Source of the DNA: an uncultured Bacteroidales bacterium
GTDB taxonomy: Bacteria > Bacteroidota > Bacteroidia > Bacteroidales > F082
Direction of reading: 5' to 3'
DNA length: 39,102 nt
Assembly (NCBI GenBank): GCA_900317055.1
Contig: ONFF01000027.1
Location: forward strand, 1 to 39,102
In this document: piece by piece, positions 29,584 to 36,436 of the stretch
How positions within the stretch are numbered: the stretch's first letter is position 1
Layout of the letters: each line of letters starts with the position of its first letter
Made by a program: the position numbers and the translations under genes
Notes under the pieces: generated by a model
What the model saw: only the letters and a program-made list of their open reading frames with translations
Database searches by the model: none
Told to the model about the DNA's origin: nothing

Positions 29584-30240
29584 TCAGTCTTGTGCTGGGG
29601 CCTCAGGGGCTGGGCGGTGGGTGTAGGGGCTTGCTTTGGGAGGCTCGTATTCGGGGTTGATCCGTACTTTGTTTCCATTGCTTTTGGGCTTTTCTGCGGG
29701 TTGCGGTGGTTGGTATTCGTAGGCGGCCATGCGCTCTTCGAGCTGCTTGGTGCGGGCTTCGAGCTCGGCCATGCGGCGGTCGGCCACGGCTTGCTTCACC
29801 AGCGGGCCGTACACCATCAGGTAGAGGATGGCCAGCGTCCACTCGGGGCCGATGTTCCAGTTGTGCTCCTCCGATATCTCTCCCCAGGCTTCGGCGATAT
29901 CCTGAAGGTCGCGCTCGTCGGCGCGGTAGCTCTCGCCGTTGCGGGCCACGAAGTTCGACAGGGTGAAGTCGATTCCGGTGTCGATGAGGCGGGCTATCCT
30001 CTCCCCTGTCCGCATGGCGTGCTCGTGGTCGACGACGGTCTCGGCCTCCACGGTCTCGGGTTCGGGTTCATGTGCGGTGCCGTCGGGGTCGGCCAGTCGG
30101 CCAAGGTCGTCGTTGCCAGGCTGCGATGACGGCTGAGGTTCGTAGTAGTCCTGGCGTTGCGTGGGCGTCTTGAAGGCGTTCTCGATCTCGTCGAAGCTGA
30201 CGAAGCCGGTGTTGTTTTGGTTTCCGAAAATGCTGTCCAT
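29584..30240 (-). CDS. Acidic protein with central hydrophobic segment and coiled coil
   Basis: A 218-residue protein. Residues 1-75 are acidic and disordered, 85-130 helical (FTLSNFVARNGESYRADERD), about 136-152 hydrophobic (WTLAILYLMVYGPLVKQ), then a coiled coil (ADRRMAELEARTKQLEERM) and a Pro-rich tail. It ends 13 bases before the ATPase start, so the two may act together, for example the ATPase with a membrane vertex. No family recognised. Confidence 0.72.
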   Translation of the reverse strand: MDSIFGNQNNTGFVSFDEIENAFKTPTQRQDYYEPQPSSQPGNDDLGRLADPDGTAHEPEPETVEAETVVDHEHAMRTGERIARLIDTGIDFTLSNFVARNGESYRADERDLQDIAEAWGEISEEHNWNIGPEWTLAILYLMVYGPLVKQAVADRRMAELEARTKQLEERMAAYEYQPPQPAEKPKSNGNKVRINPEYEPPKASPYTHRPAPEAPAQD

Positions 30241-30252
30241 GGGTTATAGTTT

Positions 30253-30558
30253 TTACAGTTCTTTCATGTTGTCGAGTATCGAGGCGAAGATCTCTTCAAG
30301 TGTGGTCTCGCTGACGATGCGGCTCACGGCGTTCTGCTCGTCGAGGGTGACGGTCATCACGCGAAGGTGCCCGTCTTTGGCATGCGGGGCGATGAGGTAG
30401 CACGCCCCGGCCTCGTGTCGCTCGGGCTCCACGTCGGCGAGGCGTTGCTTCAGGAAGTTCTCAAGGTGCTGCGGGGCGGCATTCAGCAGGTCGGGCGGCA
30501 GCAGCTTCATGGCCATGCGGAGGCCTGCGCTTTTCAGTTTCGCTTCGTTGCTGGCCAT
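30253..30558 (-). CDS. Small alpha/beta protein
   Basis: A 101-residue protein starting MASNEAKLKSAGLRMAMKLL. It has helices at the N-terminus and a beta-rich centre (ACYLIAPHAKDGHLRVMTVTLD). No signal or membrane span. The start overlaps the outer-membrane protein gene by 25 bp. Family unknown. Confidence 0.68.
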   Translation of the reverse strand: MASNEAKLKSAGLRMAMKLLPPDLLNAAPQHLENFLKQRLADVEPERHEAGACYLIAPHAKDGHLRVMTVTLDEQNAVSRIVSETTLEEIFASILDNMKEL

Positions 30559-31067
30559 TGCTGAGGTGTTTTGGTGAGGGTGACGGTGTAGCCCAACTTC
30601 AGGAAATAGCATCCGTGCCACTGTCGGGGTCGGGTGGGTGTCAGGTCGAAGCCGGTTTCGGCAAACAGGTGGTGGAGGCCGGCCAGGTCGTAGCGCAATC
30701 CGATGCCCAAGCCGGCATCGGGATTGGCGAGCTGCACCGACAAGGGGTTGATGCTATAGCCAAGGTCGGCAAAACAGTAGGCCATGCCGTATTCGGCGGA
30801 GAGGCCCAGCGTGGCCGTGCCGTAACGGTCGAAGCCATCGGGGATGAAGCCGTTCACGTTGGCCATGGCGCGCAGGCGCAGCACGTCGGTAAGCTGGCAG
30901 GTGAGGCGCAGGTCGGCGCCGAGGTTGGGCTTGCCGTGTGCGAAGTCGTGGCAATACTGGAGCGAGGCTCCGACTTCAAGGCGTGGATAATGGTCGGTGG
31001 CGCTTTGCGCCGTGGCTGCAGTGGCCATCAGGGCGACGGCAGCCAACAGGATAAGGTGTTTTCTCAT
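30534..31067 (-). CDS. Small outer-membrane beta-barrel-like protein
   Basis: A 177-residue protein with a clear signal peptide (HLILLAAVALMATAATAQS). Alternating strands follow, such as RLEVGASLQYCHDF, LGADLRLTCQL, LGLSAEYGMAYCFADLGYS and YFLKLGYTVTL, the pattern of an eight-stranded barrel. A phage-encoded outer-membrane protein in a middle operon suggests surface conversion or superinfection exclusion, though an envelope role in release is possible. Confidence 0.75.
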   Translation of the reverse strand: MRKHLILLAAVALMATAATAQSATDHYPRLEVGASLQYCHDFAHGKPNLGADLRLTCQLTDVLRLRAMANVNGFIPDGFDRYGTATLGLSAEYGMAYCFADLGYSINPLSVQLANPDAGLGIGLRYDLAGLHHLFAETGFDLTPTRPRQWHGCYFLKLGYTVTLTKTPQQWPATKRN

Positions 31068-31071
31068 TGGT

Positions 31072-31668
31072 TTATTGGTTTTGGTTGTTTTTCAGTTCTT
31101 TCATCACTTCGCGGATCCGCGAGCTTTCCACTGTGTAGGGCAGGTTGTTGGCGCGAGGGTTCTGGAGGTCGTCGATGAAGAGGCGTTCCAGGATCTTGCC
31201 GGGCGTGGTCTTCTCCTTCTCGGCCATTTCGTTGAGGAAGTAGGCTGAGACGGGGTTGGGCTTCAGGATGATGCAGCCCTCGGTGGAGGTTTGGATCTGT
31301 TGGGCCTTGGCAGCGTTGTCGTTGGCCTCGTTGCGGGCGGTGGCCAACTGCATCTTCAGGTCTTCGATTTCGGCCTCTTCGTTTTGCTGCGTGGCCTCGT
31401 AGGCGGCGATTTCGCCCTTCAGGTCGGCGATCTGCTTCTCCATGGCGATGATGGTGGCCGCGCTGTCGGCATCCTCGGGCGGGTTCTGGTAGGCATCCAT
31501 CAGCGTCTCGATGAACGAGCGGGACGTGGCTGCACCGGCTTCACGCATCAGCTGGGCGAAGCGGCGGTGGGTTTCGCTGCCGGGCGAGAGGTTGATCTGT
31601 GCCGAAATGCCGTCGATTTTCACGGTTTCGGACTTGGTTTTGTTGGTGTTTTCAGGGTTTTCTGACAT
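31072..31668 (-). CDS. Coiled-coil protein with RHH-like ends
   Basis: A 198-residue protein. The N-terminal region (VKIDGISAQINLSPGS, then SRSFIETLMDAY) and the C-terminal region (VSAYFLNEMAEKEKTTPGKI) each resemble ribbon-helix-helix DNA-binding units. Residues 72-125 form a coiled coil. The layout suits a DNA-bridging or segregation protein, or a regulator. Its leader overlaps the plus-strand promoter of RNA C. Confidence 0.68.
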   Translation of the reverse strand: MSENPENTNKTKSETVKIDGISAQINLSPGSETHRRFAQLMREAGAATSRSFIETLMDAYQNPPEDADSAATIIAMEKQIADLKGEIAAYEATQQNEEAEIEDLKMQLATARNEANDNAAKAQQIQTSTEGCIILKPNPVSAYFLNEMAEKEKTTPGKILERLFIDDLQNPRANNLPYTVESSRIREVMKELKNNQNQ

Positions 31669-31686
31669 TTTTTCTTGTTTTTATGG

Positions 31687-31714
31687 TTGGTTTTCAAAAA
31701 GTTTTGTAGTTTTG
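31687..31714 (+). promoter_or_regulatory. Plus-strand promoter of RNA C
   Basis: TTG (31687-31689), a 17-bp spacer and TAGTTTTG (31707-31714). About 38 of 42 bases around it match the RNA A promoter region at 18957-18996. Confidence 0.6.
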
Positions 31715-31720
31715 CACCCA

Positions 31721-31842
31721 GTTGGTCGCGGAAAACGGAGTGAAAAACACATGAATTATCAAGACGTGAGGGACGGGCCTCGTAGCACGATACCCCCCGC
31801 GATAACAAGACAAAGCCTTCCTATTGGGAGGCTTTCTTTTTT
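31721..31842 (+). ncRNA. Candidate small RNA C (about 120 nt), convergent to a nuclease-like gene
   Basis: Begins after the TAGTTTTG promoter and ends at a strong terminator: AAAGCCTTCC pairs with GGGAGGCTTT over 10 bp, then CTTTTTT (31812-31842). TCGCGG (31726-31731) pairs with CCGCGA (31797-31802), enclosing GAGG/CCTC. The only frame, from an ATG at 31751, gives an unconvincing product. The terminator covers the last codons of the nuclease-like gene ending at 31821. Confidence 0.65.
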
Positions 31843-32279
31843 GGACGCTTGTAAAGCGTATGGAACGCAAGGCTTTTGTTCCTGCCATTGCGAATCTCCT
31901 CAACATAGACGTAGGTGTCGCCAATAGTCTTACGGTATCTGACAGTTTTAAGTCTGTGCTGTTTTGTCGTTGCATCAAGGACTTCTATCTTTTCGGGATA
32001 CTTTATTATATAGGGTATCAGTAAAAAATCTTCCACGGAAAGAGGAGTCCTGTCGTTGCTGTCCGTTCCGTGGCGACGAAGCGAGTGCCTGTTTCCTGAC
32101 GTTTCCATCACGTGCTTGTATCCAGTCAAGTCAATGCCTTTCTTGCGTGCCTTATCCATTAGTTCGTCGTCGATTTCTTCGCTGATAACGGCAAACTTGT
32201 ATTCGCATTTTTTGTTGATTAGTTCGACGATTTCCTCGAAAGGAATCTTTTTCCCGGTGTTTTCAAAAGGTTTCGCCAT
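31821..32279 (-). CDS. PBECR-like nuclease-fold protein C
   Basis: A 152-residue protein. Residues 55-145 fit the PBECR nuclease pattern well: HSLRRHG (65-71), LSVEDFLLIPYIIKYPEKI (80-98), RYRKTIGDTYVYVEEIRNGR (114-133) and TLYK (141-144). These domains are related to RNases and are seen in phages and polyvalent proteins. It is the first gene of the middle operon, with a TTG-N19-TATTTTTG promoter, so it is likely expressed early. RNA C converges on its 3' end. It is the clearest of the three PBECR-like genes; activity is inferred. Confidence 0.72.
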   Translation of the reverse strand: MAKPFENTGKKIPFEEIVELINKKCEYKFAVISEEIDDELMDKARKKGIDLTGYKHVMETSGNRHSLRRHGTDSNDRTPLSVEDFLLIPYIIKYPEKIEVLDATTKQHRLKTVRYRKTIGDTYVYVEEIRNGRNKSLAFHTLYKRPKKKASQ

Positions 32280-32364
32280 GGTTTTAGTCTTGTTTTATGC
32301 CTGTTTCCCAATGTTTTGCAGTTGTTTCCACTTGTTTTCGGTTGTTTCGGAGCTGTTTCGCCTG

Positions 32365-32394
32365 CAAAAATACTTGTTTTTTCTCGAAAATCAA
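32365..32394 (-). promoter_or_regulatory. Promoter of the middle operon
   Basis: The minus strand reads TTG (32392-32394), a 19-bp spacer and TATTTTTG (32365-32372), a near-ideal Bacteroidota promoter. The start is near 32358, about 80 bases before the ATG at 32279. Confidence 0.65.
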
Positions 32395-32423
32395 GGCTTA
32401 ACTTATTAATTTTCAGCGTTTTA

Positions 32424-32457
32424 ACTTAACACTGTTAAATATTTAACGAGGTTAAGT
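32424..32457. promoter_or_regulatory. 34-bp dyad with palindrome GTTAAATATTTAAC
   Basis: The central 14-bp palindrome (32434-32447) is flanked symmetrically by ACTTAAC and GTTAAGT. The core matches GTCAAATATTTGAC at the repressor switch (38169-38182) at 12 of 14 positions. A shared operator for the element's repressor is likely. The AT-rich setting could also serve as an unwinding region. Confidence 0.65.
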
Positions 32458-32539
32458 AATAGAGGATGCTTTCGGGTGGGTTTCGGTCTGTTTCCACCAT
32501 TAATGTTTCTACCATTAACACCAAAATTTCGGAAAAAAA

Positions 32540-32812
32540 GTGAAACCGTTCCCGCGAATCGTAGATGCACTGAATATCAGTTTGTTGGCGGTTTCACTTT
32601 TGCGGTTTCAGAAAGTGAAACCGTGCCGACGGGGCCGCATGGCGCCATTAATGACGGTTTCACTTCTCGGTTTCTGAAACCCGATGTGAAACTCTGAAAC
32701 CATTTGTGAAACCGTCATCGGATAGGCTGATTTTGTGTTTTATTTCGTTGATTGTCAATATTTTATGATTTCAACGGCTTGCCTCATATTATTACAAGTT
32801 TCAGAGTTTCAC
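32540..32812. repeat. Iteron-like repeats, candidate replication origin
   Basis: At least nine copies of KTGAAAC(CGT) in both orientations, for example GTGAAACCGT at 32540, 32615 and 32706, ACGGTTTCAC at 32654, GCGGTTTCAC at 32589, GTGAAAC at 32686 and GTTTCAC at 32806. The 720-bp gap 32280-33002 has no gene, contains an AT-rich stretch (32397-32460) and lies downstream of the primase-helicase gene. Together these suggest the origin. Confidence 0.65.
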
Positions 32813-32935
32813 TTTTTTTCCGAAAAAAAAGGATTAAAAGGGAAAACAGGGAAAAAGGGAAAAAGCCGGGGCGCAAGGCGGAGAGTGCGCAAGGCGTCGA
32901 CGGGAAAAAATGCCTTGCCAGGCTGAAACGGACGC

Positions 32936-32970
32936 AAAAAGCCCCGTCTCAGAGGCTGAAACGGGGCTTA
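32936..32970 (-). terminator. Terminator of the early (replication) operon
   Basis: On the minus strand AAGCCCCGT pairs with ACGGGGCTT, followed by five T, 33 bases after the primase-helicase stop. Imperfect copies of ATGCCTTNNCAGGCTG flank it. Confidence 0.85.
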
Positions 32971-33002
32971 AGAAATGCCTTATCAGGCTGTATCACTTGG
33001 GT

Positions 33003-35786
33003 TTATATCGGGGGCACGGGGGTGTCGAACTCGTCCTTGAAGCGCTCCTGGACGGCGTTGCCCACGGTCTTCATGTAGATGTAGTACTCGGTGCGGTTGG
33101 CCACCTTGCGCACGATGCGCCCAGGCGTGCTGGCCGGGCACAGCTCGGGCGGGTTGAGGCACTCGATGTAGTGGCTGTTGTTGCGGCAGAACGACTGCAG
33201 GGCGCGGCTGAACTTCGACTGGCTCCACAGCTTCAGCCCGGTGGCCGAAACGAAGTCGGCAAACACGTCCGACTTCTTGATCATCACGTCGAGGTTGGGG
33301 CCGTCGGGGAGGAAATAGCCCTCGGCCCACTCGTTGAACTGGTCGCCCATGATGGAGAGGTTGATGCGGCGGTAGATGTTGCCGGTGTCGACGCGCAGCT
33401 CCTTGTTCTCGGCCTTCAGGCGCAGGAAGAGCTGGAGGCAGTCGATGAGGAAGTTGATGTCGGCGTTCCACTCGTCGTCGGTGTAGTCGCTCCAGAACAG
33501 GTTCTTGCCGAAGTCGTCGGCGATGGTGCGCGTCTCCTCGTAGTCGTTGATGTCGGTCTTCTTGTGGTAGTAGTCGGAGTTGGTGACAAACAGGAGGCGG
33601 CGCAGGGTGCTGTCCTGAAGGCTGTTTGGCGCATAGTTGGAGCAGATGATCACCTTGGGCGAGTTCTCGAAGCTGATTTCCTTCGACTTGACGTGCTTCT
33701 CGTTGACGATGGTGTTGCCGGTGGCCATGGTGTAGAAGAAGTCGAAGTCGAAGTATTTGCCGGGGTCGTCCACAAAAACGAGGTCGGTGTCCTCGTCAAC
33801 CCGCTCCAGCACGTGCTGGTTCTCGGTGAGGTTCTTGGCGCGCCCTGGCAGCATCACGGTGTTCTTGAGTATCTTGAGGCCTTCGGCGATGAACGACTTG
33901 CCGGAGCCGCCCGAAGCCTGGTCATCGTTGAGCACGGCGTTTTCGAGCACCCACACGATGTAGGGCCGCGACGGGTCCTTGCCCGAGTGGAGCAGGTAGC
34001 CTATGGCATACATCTTGGCCAGCAGGCAGCGCATTTGCTCTTCGCGCTCCTCGTCGGTGAGGTATTTTCCGTCGATCTTGAATTTGTTGGCTTCCTGGTA
34101 GGCGGTGTCGCCCACCGTCTTGGCGAAGTCGAACTCATTGCGCCAGTAGAGGCGTGAGGAGTTGATGCAGAAGCGGAAAAAGAGGCTGCTGTCGTCGAGC
34201 ACCTGGAGCGTGGTGCGGCCTTCGCTCTCGATGACGGTGAACGATGGCGCGAGGCGCTTGAAGCGGTGGCGGCACACGGCCTTGTCCCAGATGTGGAATT
34301 TCTTGTATTTGGCCACCTGGTCGGCGGTCACTTCGATGCTGTCGTTGAGGAAGCGGAAATACTGCGCGTCGGCGGTGTGGTTTCGGAACGAGAACCGCCC
34401 GTTGACCACCGGCAGCGAGTCGATGATCGACTTGATGAAGCGGCTGGCGATGAGGCTGCGCTGCATGTCGAGGGAGATGTAGTGGCTGCGGCAATACTCG
34501 TTGAGGAAGTCGCGGATCGAGTTGGCCGTCACCTCGGTCACTATGTTGTCGTCGGCCACGCGGATGATGCGCTCGTTCATGGTCTGCGGATCCACCAGGC
34601 GCGCGTAGCCGTTCAGCTCGAGGAACCACAGGAGGCTCACCACGTCGAGCTTGGTCTTGGGCTCGCCGGTCTTCTTGTCTTTTTCCTGGTACCAGAACTT
34701 GCACTGACGGGCCACGGCCACGAGGTCCTGGAAGTCGCGCTGCCGGCTGTGGAACTCGCACCAGTCGCGCATGTCCTTGCAGGGGTTGCCGCGCCGGTCG
34801 CGGTGCTGCATGAGGCTTTCGGGCAGCTCGATGGTGGCGATATCGAGGTACTTGAGCGCAAGGGCTTTGGCACGGGATCGCCCGGTGGCGTCGATGTCGG
34901 GCAGGTTGCACACCTTCTCGCACATCGATAGGAGCGAGTGGAACACGCCCGCGCCCAGCTCTGCGGTCTCGCTGTTGAGCCACACCGGCTGGCATCCACG
35001 GCTCAGGCAGCACACCGCGTCCCTCTCGCCTGAGCAGATGACGCACTCGGGCAGCTTGGTGGGTGGGTGCTTGCCTTCGGGCACTTCGTCGTTCTCGTGG
35101 TCGGCCACGAACTTGGCGTGGGCCTTGCGCAGCTCGAAGAGGCCGTTCACGTAGTCGGGCTCCTTCTTGCCGAGATACATGAAGCGGTACTCCTTCTTGG
35201 GTTCCAAAGGTTTCAGAATCTTGAAGAACGACTCGCCCTGGGTGTGGCACTCGCGCATGAAGACGGGGAAGTCGTCGGTGGAGCGGATGGTGGTGGTCTT
35301 TCGGTTTTTGGTGAACGAGTACCAGGTGACGGCGTAGAACGAGAGGGCCGTGGCGTGCTCTTCCTTCACTCCGTTGCCCAGGGTGCGCAGTTCGGCGGCG
35401 GTGAAGGGGTGCGTCTCGAAGTCGAAGTGGCCGTCGGGCTCGTCGTCGGTGGCGGGTCGGGTCTCCACCAGTGCGCGGTTGCGGCTCTCGTCGAGGCGGT
35501 CGCTGATGCCGTGGCGCGACGCCAGTAGCGACAGCGCCTCGTTGAACTCCACGTTTTCCTCGCGCATCACCACGTCGATTGGCGACCGTGCCTTGTTCTC
35601 CTCGCCGAAGTCGGTCACGCGCCACACGCCCTTGATCCGCTTGAGGAAGGCCGAGGGTGCGGTTTCCTCGCGCAGGCTGAAGCCCTTGTTGGGTTTGTCC
35701 ACGCTGTCGGCTGCCTGCGGGTAGTAGTGCAGGATGATGTCGAGGCCGCCATTGGTGGCATCGTATATCTTTTGCAGGAGGTCCAT
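33003..35786 (-). CDS. TOPRIM-SF3 primase-helicase
   Basis: A 927-residue replication protein. Residues 1-95 resemble a CHC2-like DNA-binding module without zinc ligands. Residues 245-330 are a TOPRIM domain with Glu254 (CSGERDAVC) and Asp297/Asp299 (LPDIDATGR). Residues 580-760 are a superfamily 3 helicase: Walker A GGSGKS (626-631), Walker B LVFVDD (669-674), motif C KVIICSN (711-717) and Arg in STLRR. It would prime and unwind the element's DNA from the nearby iterons. It is the last gene of the early operon. Length is normal for such fused enzymes. Confidence 0.9.
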   Translation of the reverse strand: MDLLQKIYDATNGGLDIILHYYPQAADSVDKPNKGFSLREETAPSAFLKRIKGVWRVTDFGEENKARSPIDVVMREENVEFNEALSLLASRHGISDRLDESRNRALVETRPATDDEPDGHFDFETHPFTAAELRTLGNGVKEEHATALSFYAVTWYSFTKNRKTTTIRSTDDFPVFMRECHTQGESFFKILKPLEPKKEYRFMYLGKKEPDYVNGLFELRKAHAKFVADHENDEVPEGKHPPTKLPECVICSGERDAVCCLSRGCQPVWLNSETAELGAGVFHSLLSMCEKVCNLPDIDATGRSRAKALALKYLDIATIELPESLMQHRDRRGNPCKDMRDWCEFHSRQRDFQDLVAVARQCKFWYQEKDKKTGEPKTKLDVVSLLWFLELNGYARLVDPQTMNERIIRVADDNIVTEVTANSIRDFLNEYCRSHYISLDMQRSLIASRFIKSIIDSLPVVNGRFSFRNHTADAQYFRFLNDSIEVTADQVAKYKKFHIWDKAVCRHRFKRLAPSFTVIESEGRTTLQVLDDSSLFFRFCINSSRLYWRNEFDFAKTVGDTAYQEANKFKIDGKYLTDEEREEQMRCLLAKMYAIGYLLHSGKDPSRPYIVWVLENAVLNDDQASGGSGKSFIAEGLKILKNTVMLPGRAKNLTENQHVLERVDEDTDLVFVDDPGKYFDFDFFYTMATGNTIVNEKHVKSKEISFENSPKVIICSNYAPNSLQDSTLRRLLFVTNSDYYHKKTDINDYEETRTIADDFGKNLFWSDYTDDEWNADINFLIDCLQLFLRLKAENKELRVDTGNIYRRINLSIMGDQFNEWAEGYFLPDGPNLDVMIKKSDVFADFVSATGLKLWSQSKFSRALQSFCRNNSHYIECLNPPELCPASTPGRIVRKVANRTEYYIYMKTVGNAVQERFKDEFDTPVPPI

Positions 35787-35789
35787 GGT

Positions 35790-35924
35790 TCAGTCTTCGG
35801 TTTCCGGTTGTTCGGTTTGCAGTTTCTGCGTCTCGTGCCCGCACTTGGGGCACACGAGCCAGTGCAGGTGGGCGTCGTATTCATGCCCGCAGTTGGGGCA
35901 GGTGGTGGGTATTTCGTGGTTCAT
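35790..35924 (-). CDS. Zinc-ribbon mini-protein (44 aa)
   Basis: Read directly from the sequence: MNHEIPTTCPNCGHEYDAHL, then WLVCPKCGHETQKLQTEQ and PETED. Two CxxCG pairs form a classic zinc ribbon. It ends 3 bases before the primase start and may act with it. Confidence 0.75.
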   Translation of the reverse strand: MNHEIPTTCPNCGHEYDAHLHWLVCPKCGHETQKLQTEQPETED

Positions 35925-36024
35925 AATGCGACAGGTATTTGAACATTTCTTCCTTGAAGTCCTCGCATTTCCAGCGGTAGGCTTCGCGGGCTTGGTAGTA
36001 TTTTGATCGTTCTTCGTCGGTCAT
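35881..36024 (-). CDS. Small protein (47 aa), overlapping neighbours
   Basis: Starts MTDEERSKYYQAREAYRWKC; the ATG overlaps the upstream stop (ATGA) and its end overlaps the zinc-ribbon gene by 44 bp. Helical and charged. Its place in a tightly coupled operon supports it, but the long overlap leaves doubt. Confidence 0.5.
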   Translation of the reverse strand: MTDEERSKYYQAREAYRWKCEDFKEEMFKYLSHYEPRNTHHLPQLRA

Positions 36025-36167
36025 ATCAATCCTTGGTAATGGAAAAACTCCAGGAACTCGTCGAGGTCAAGATGGAGCTCGATGACGATCTCCCCTATCG
36101 AGCGGCCTTGGTCCCACAGGTCGAAGATCCTGTCCTGGAGCGCTTCGTCTTGGTAGATATCGGTCAT
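36021..36167 (-). CDS. Small helical protein (48 aa)
   Basis: Starts MTDIYQDEALQDRIFDLWDQ; the GRSIGEIVIELHLDLDEFLE segment resembles a helix-turn-helix. Overlaps both neighbours by 4 bp. A DNA-binding role is possible. The longer form from 36224 was rejected. Confidence 0.62.
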   Translation of the reverse strand: MTDIYQDEALQDRIFDLWDQGRSIGEIVIELHLDLDEFLEFFHYQGLI

Positions 36168-36424
36168 GGCTCTAAATCCTTTGGGGCTAAAAGCCCTGCG
36201 TCTTCGAGTTGGCCGTTGAGCCATTCGTGGACGTTCTCATCGAGTGCGAAGTGCTGCTCGTAAAGCTGGCCAGTCAGAGAACCAGGTGCGTCTTTAAACC
36301 ATCCGAAATCAAAGCCTCTTTCCTTAATTCTCATGTCGTAGCCCAAGGCACGGACGGCTTTGGCGACGGTGGCAAGGCTGCTCTTTTGCGTCAGCCGGTA
36401 TTTGAATTTGTATGCTTTGCTCAT
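36164..36424 (-). CDS. Small alpha/beta protein of the early operon
   Basis: An 86-residue protein starting MSKAYKFKYRLTQKSS. The N-terminal half (ATVAKAVRALGYDMRIKERG) reads as a small alpha/beta unit. No cysteines, signal or span. It lies 12 bases after the TOPRIM-protein gene. Family unknown. Confidence 0.68.
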   Translation of the reverse strand: MSKAYKFKYRLTQKSSLATVAKAVRALGYDMRIKERGFDFGWFKDAPGSLTGQLYEQHFALDENVHEWLNGQLEDAGLLAPKDLEP

Positions 36425-36436
36425 TTCTCGTTGTCT

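Noticed and set aside
28332-29660. Plus-strand frame of 442 aa
   Set aside because: Antisense to the ATPase, HTH and nuclease-like genes; composition is that of a shadow frame.
32910-34157. Long plus-strand reading frame (415 aa)
   Set aside because: It is antisense to the TOPRIM-SF3 primase-helicase, is low-complexity (Val, Gly, Leu-rich) and arises from GC-rich third positions.
34135-35853. Long minus-strand frame (572 aa)
   Set aside because: Arg/Pro/Gln-rich shadow in another frame of the primase-helicase, with no domain features.
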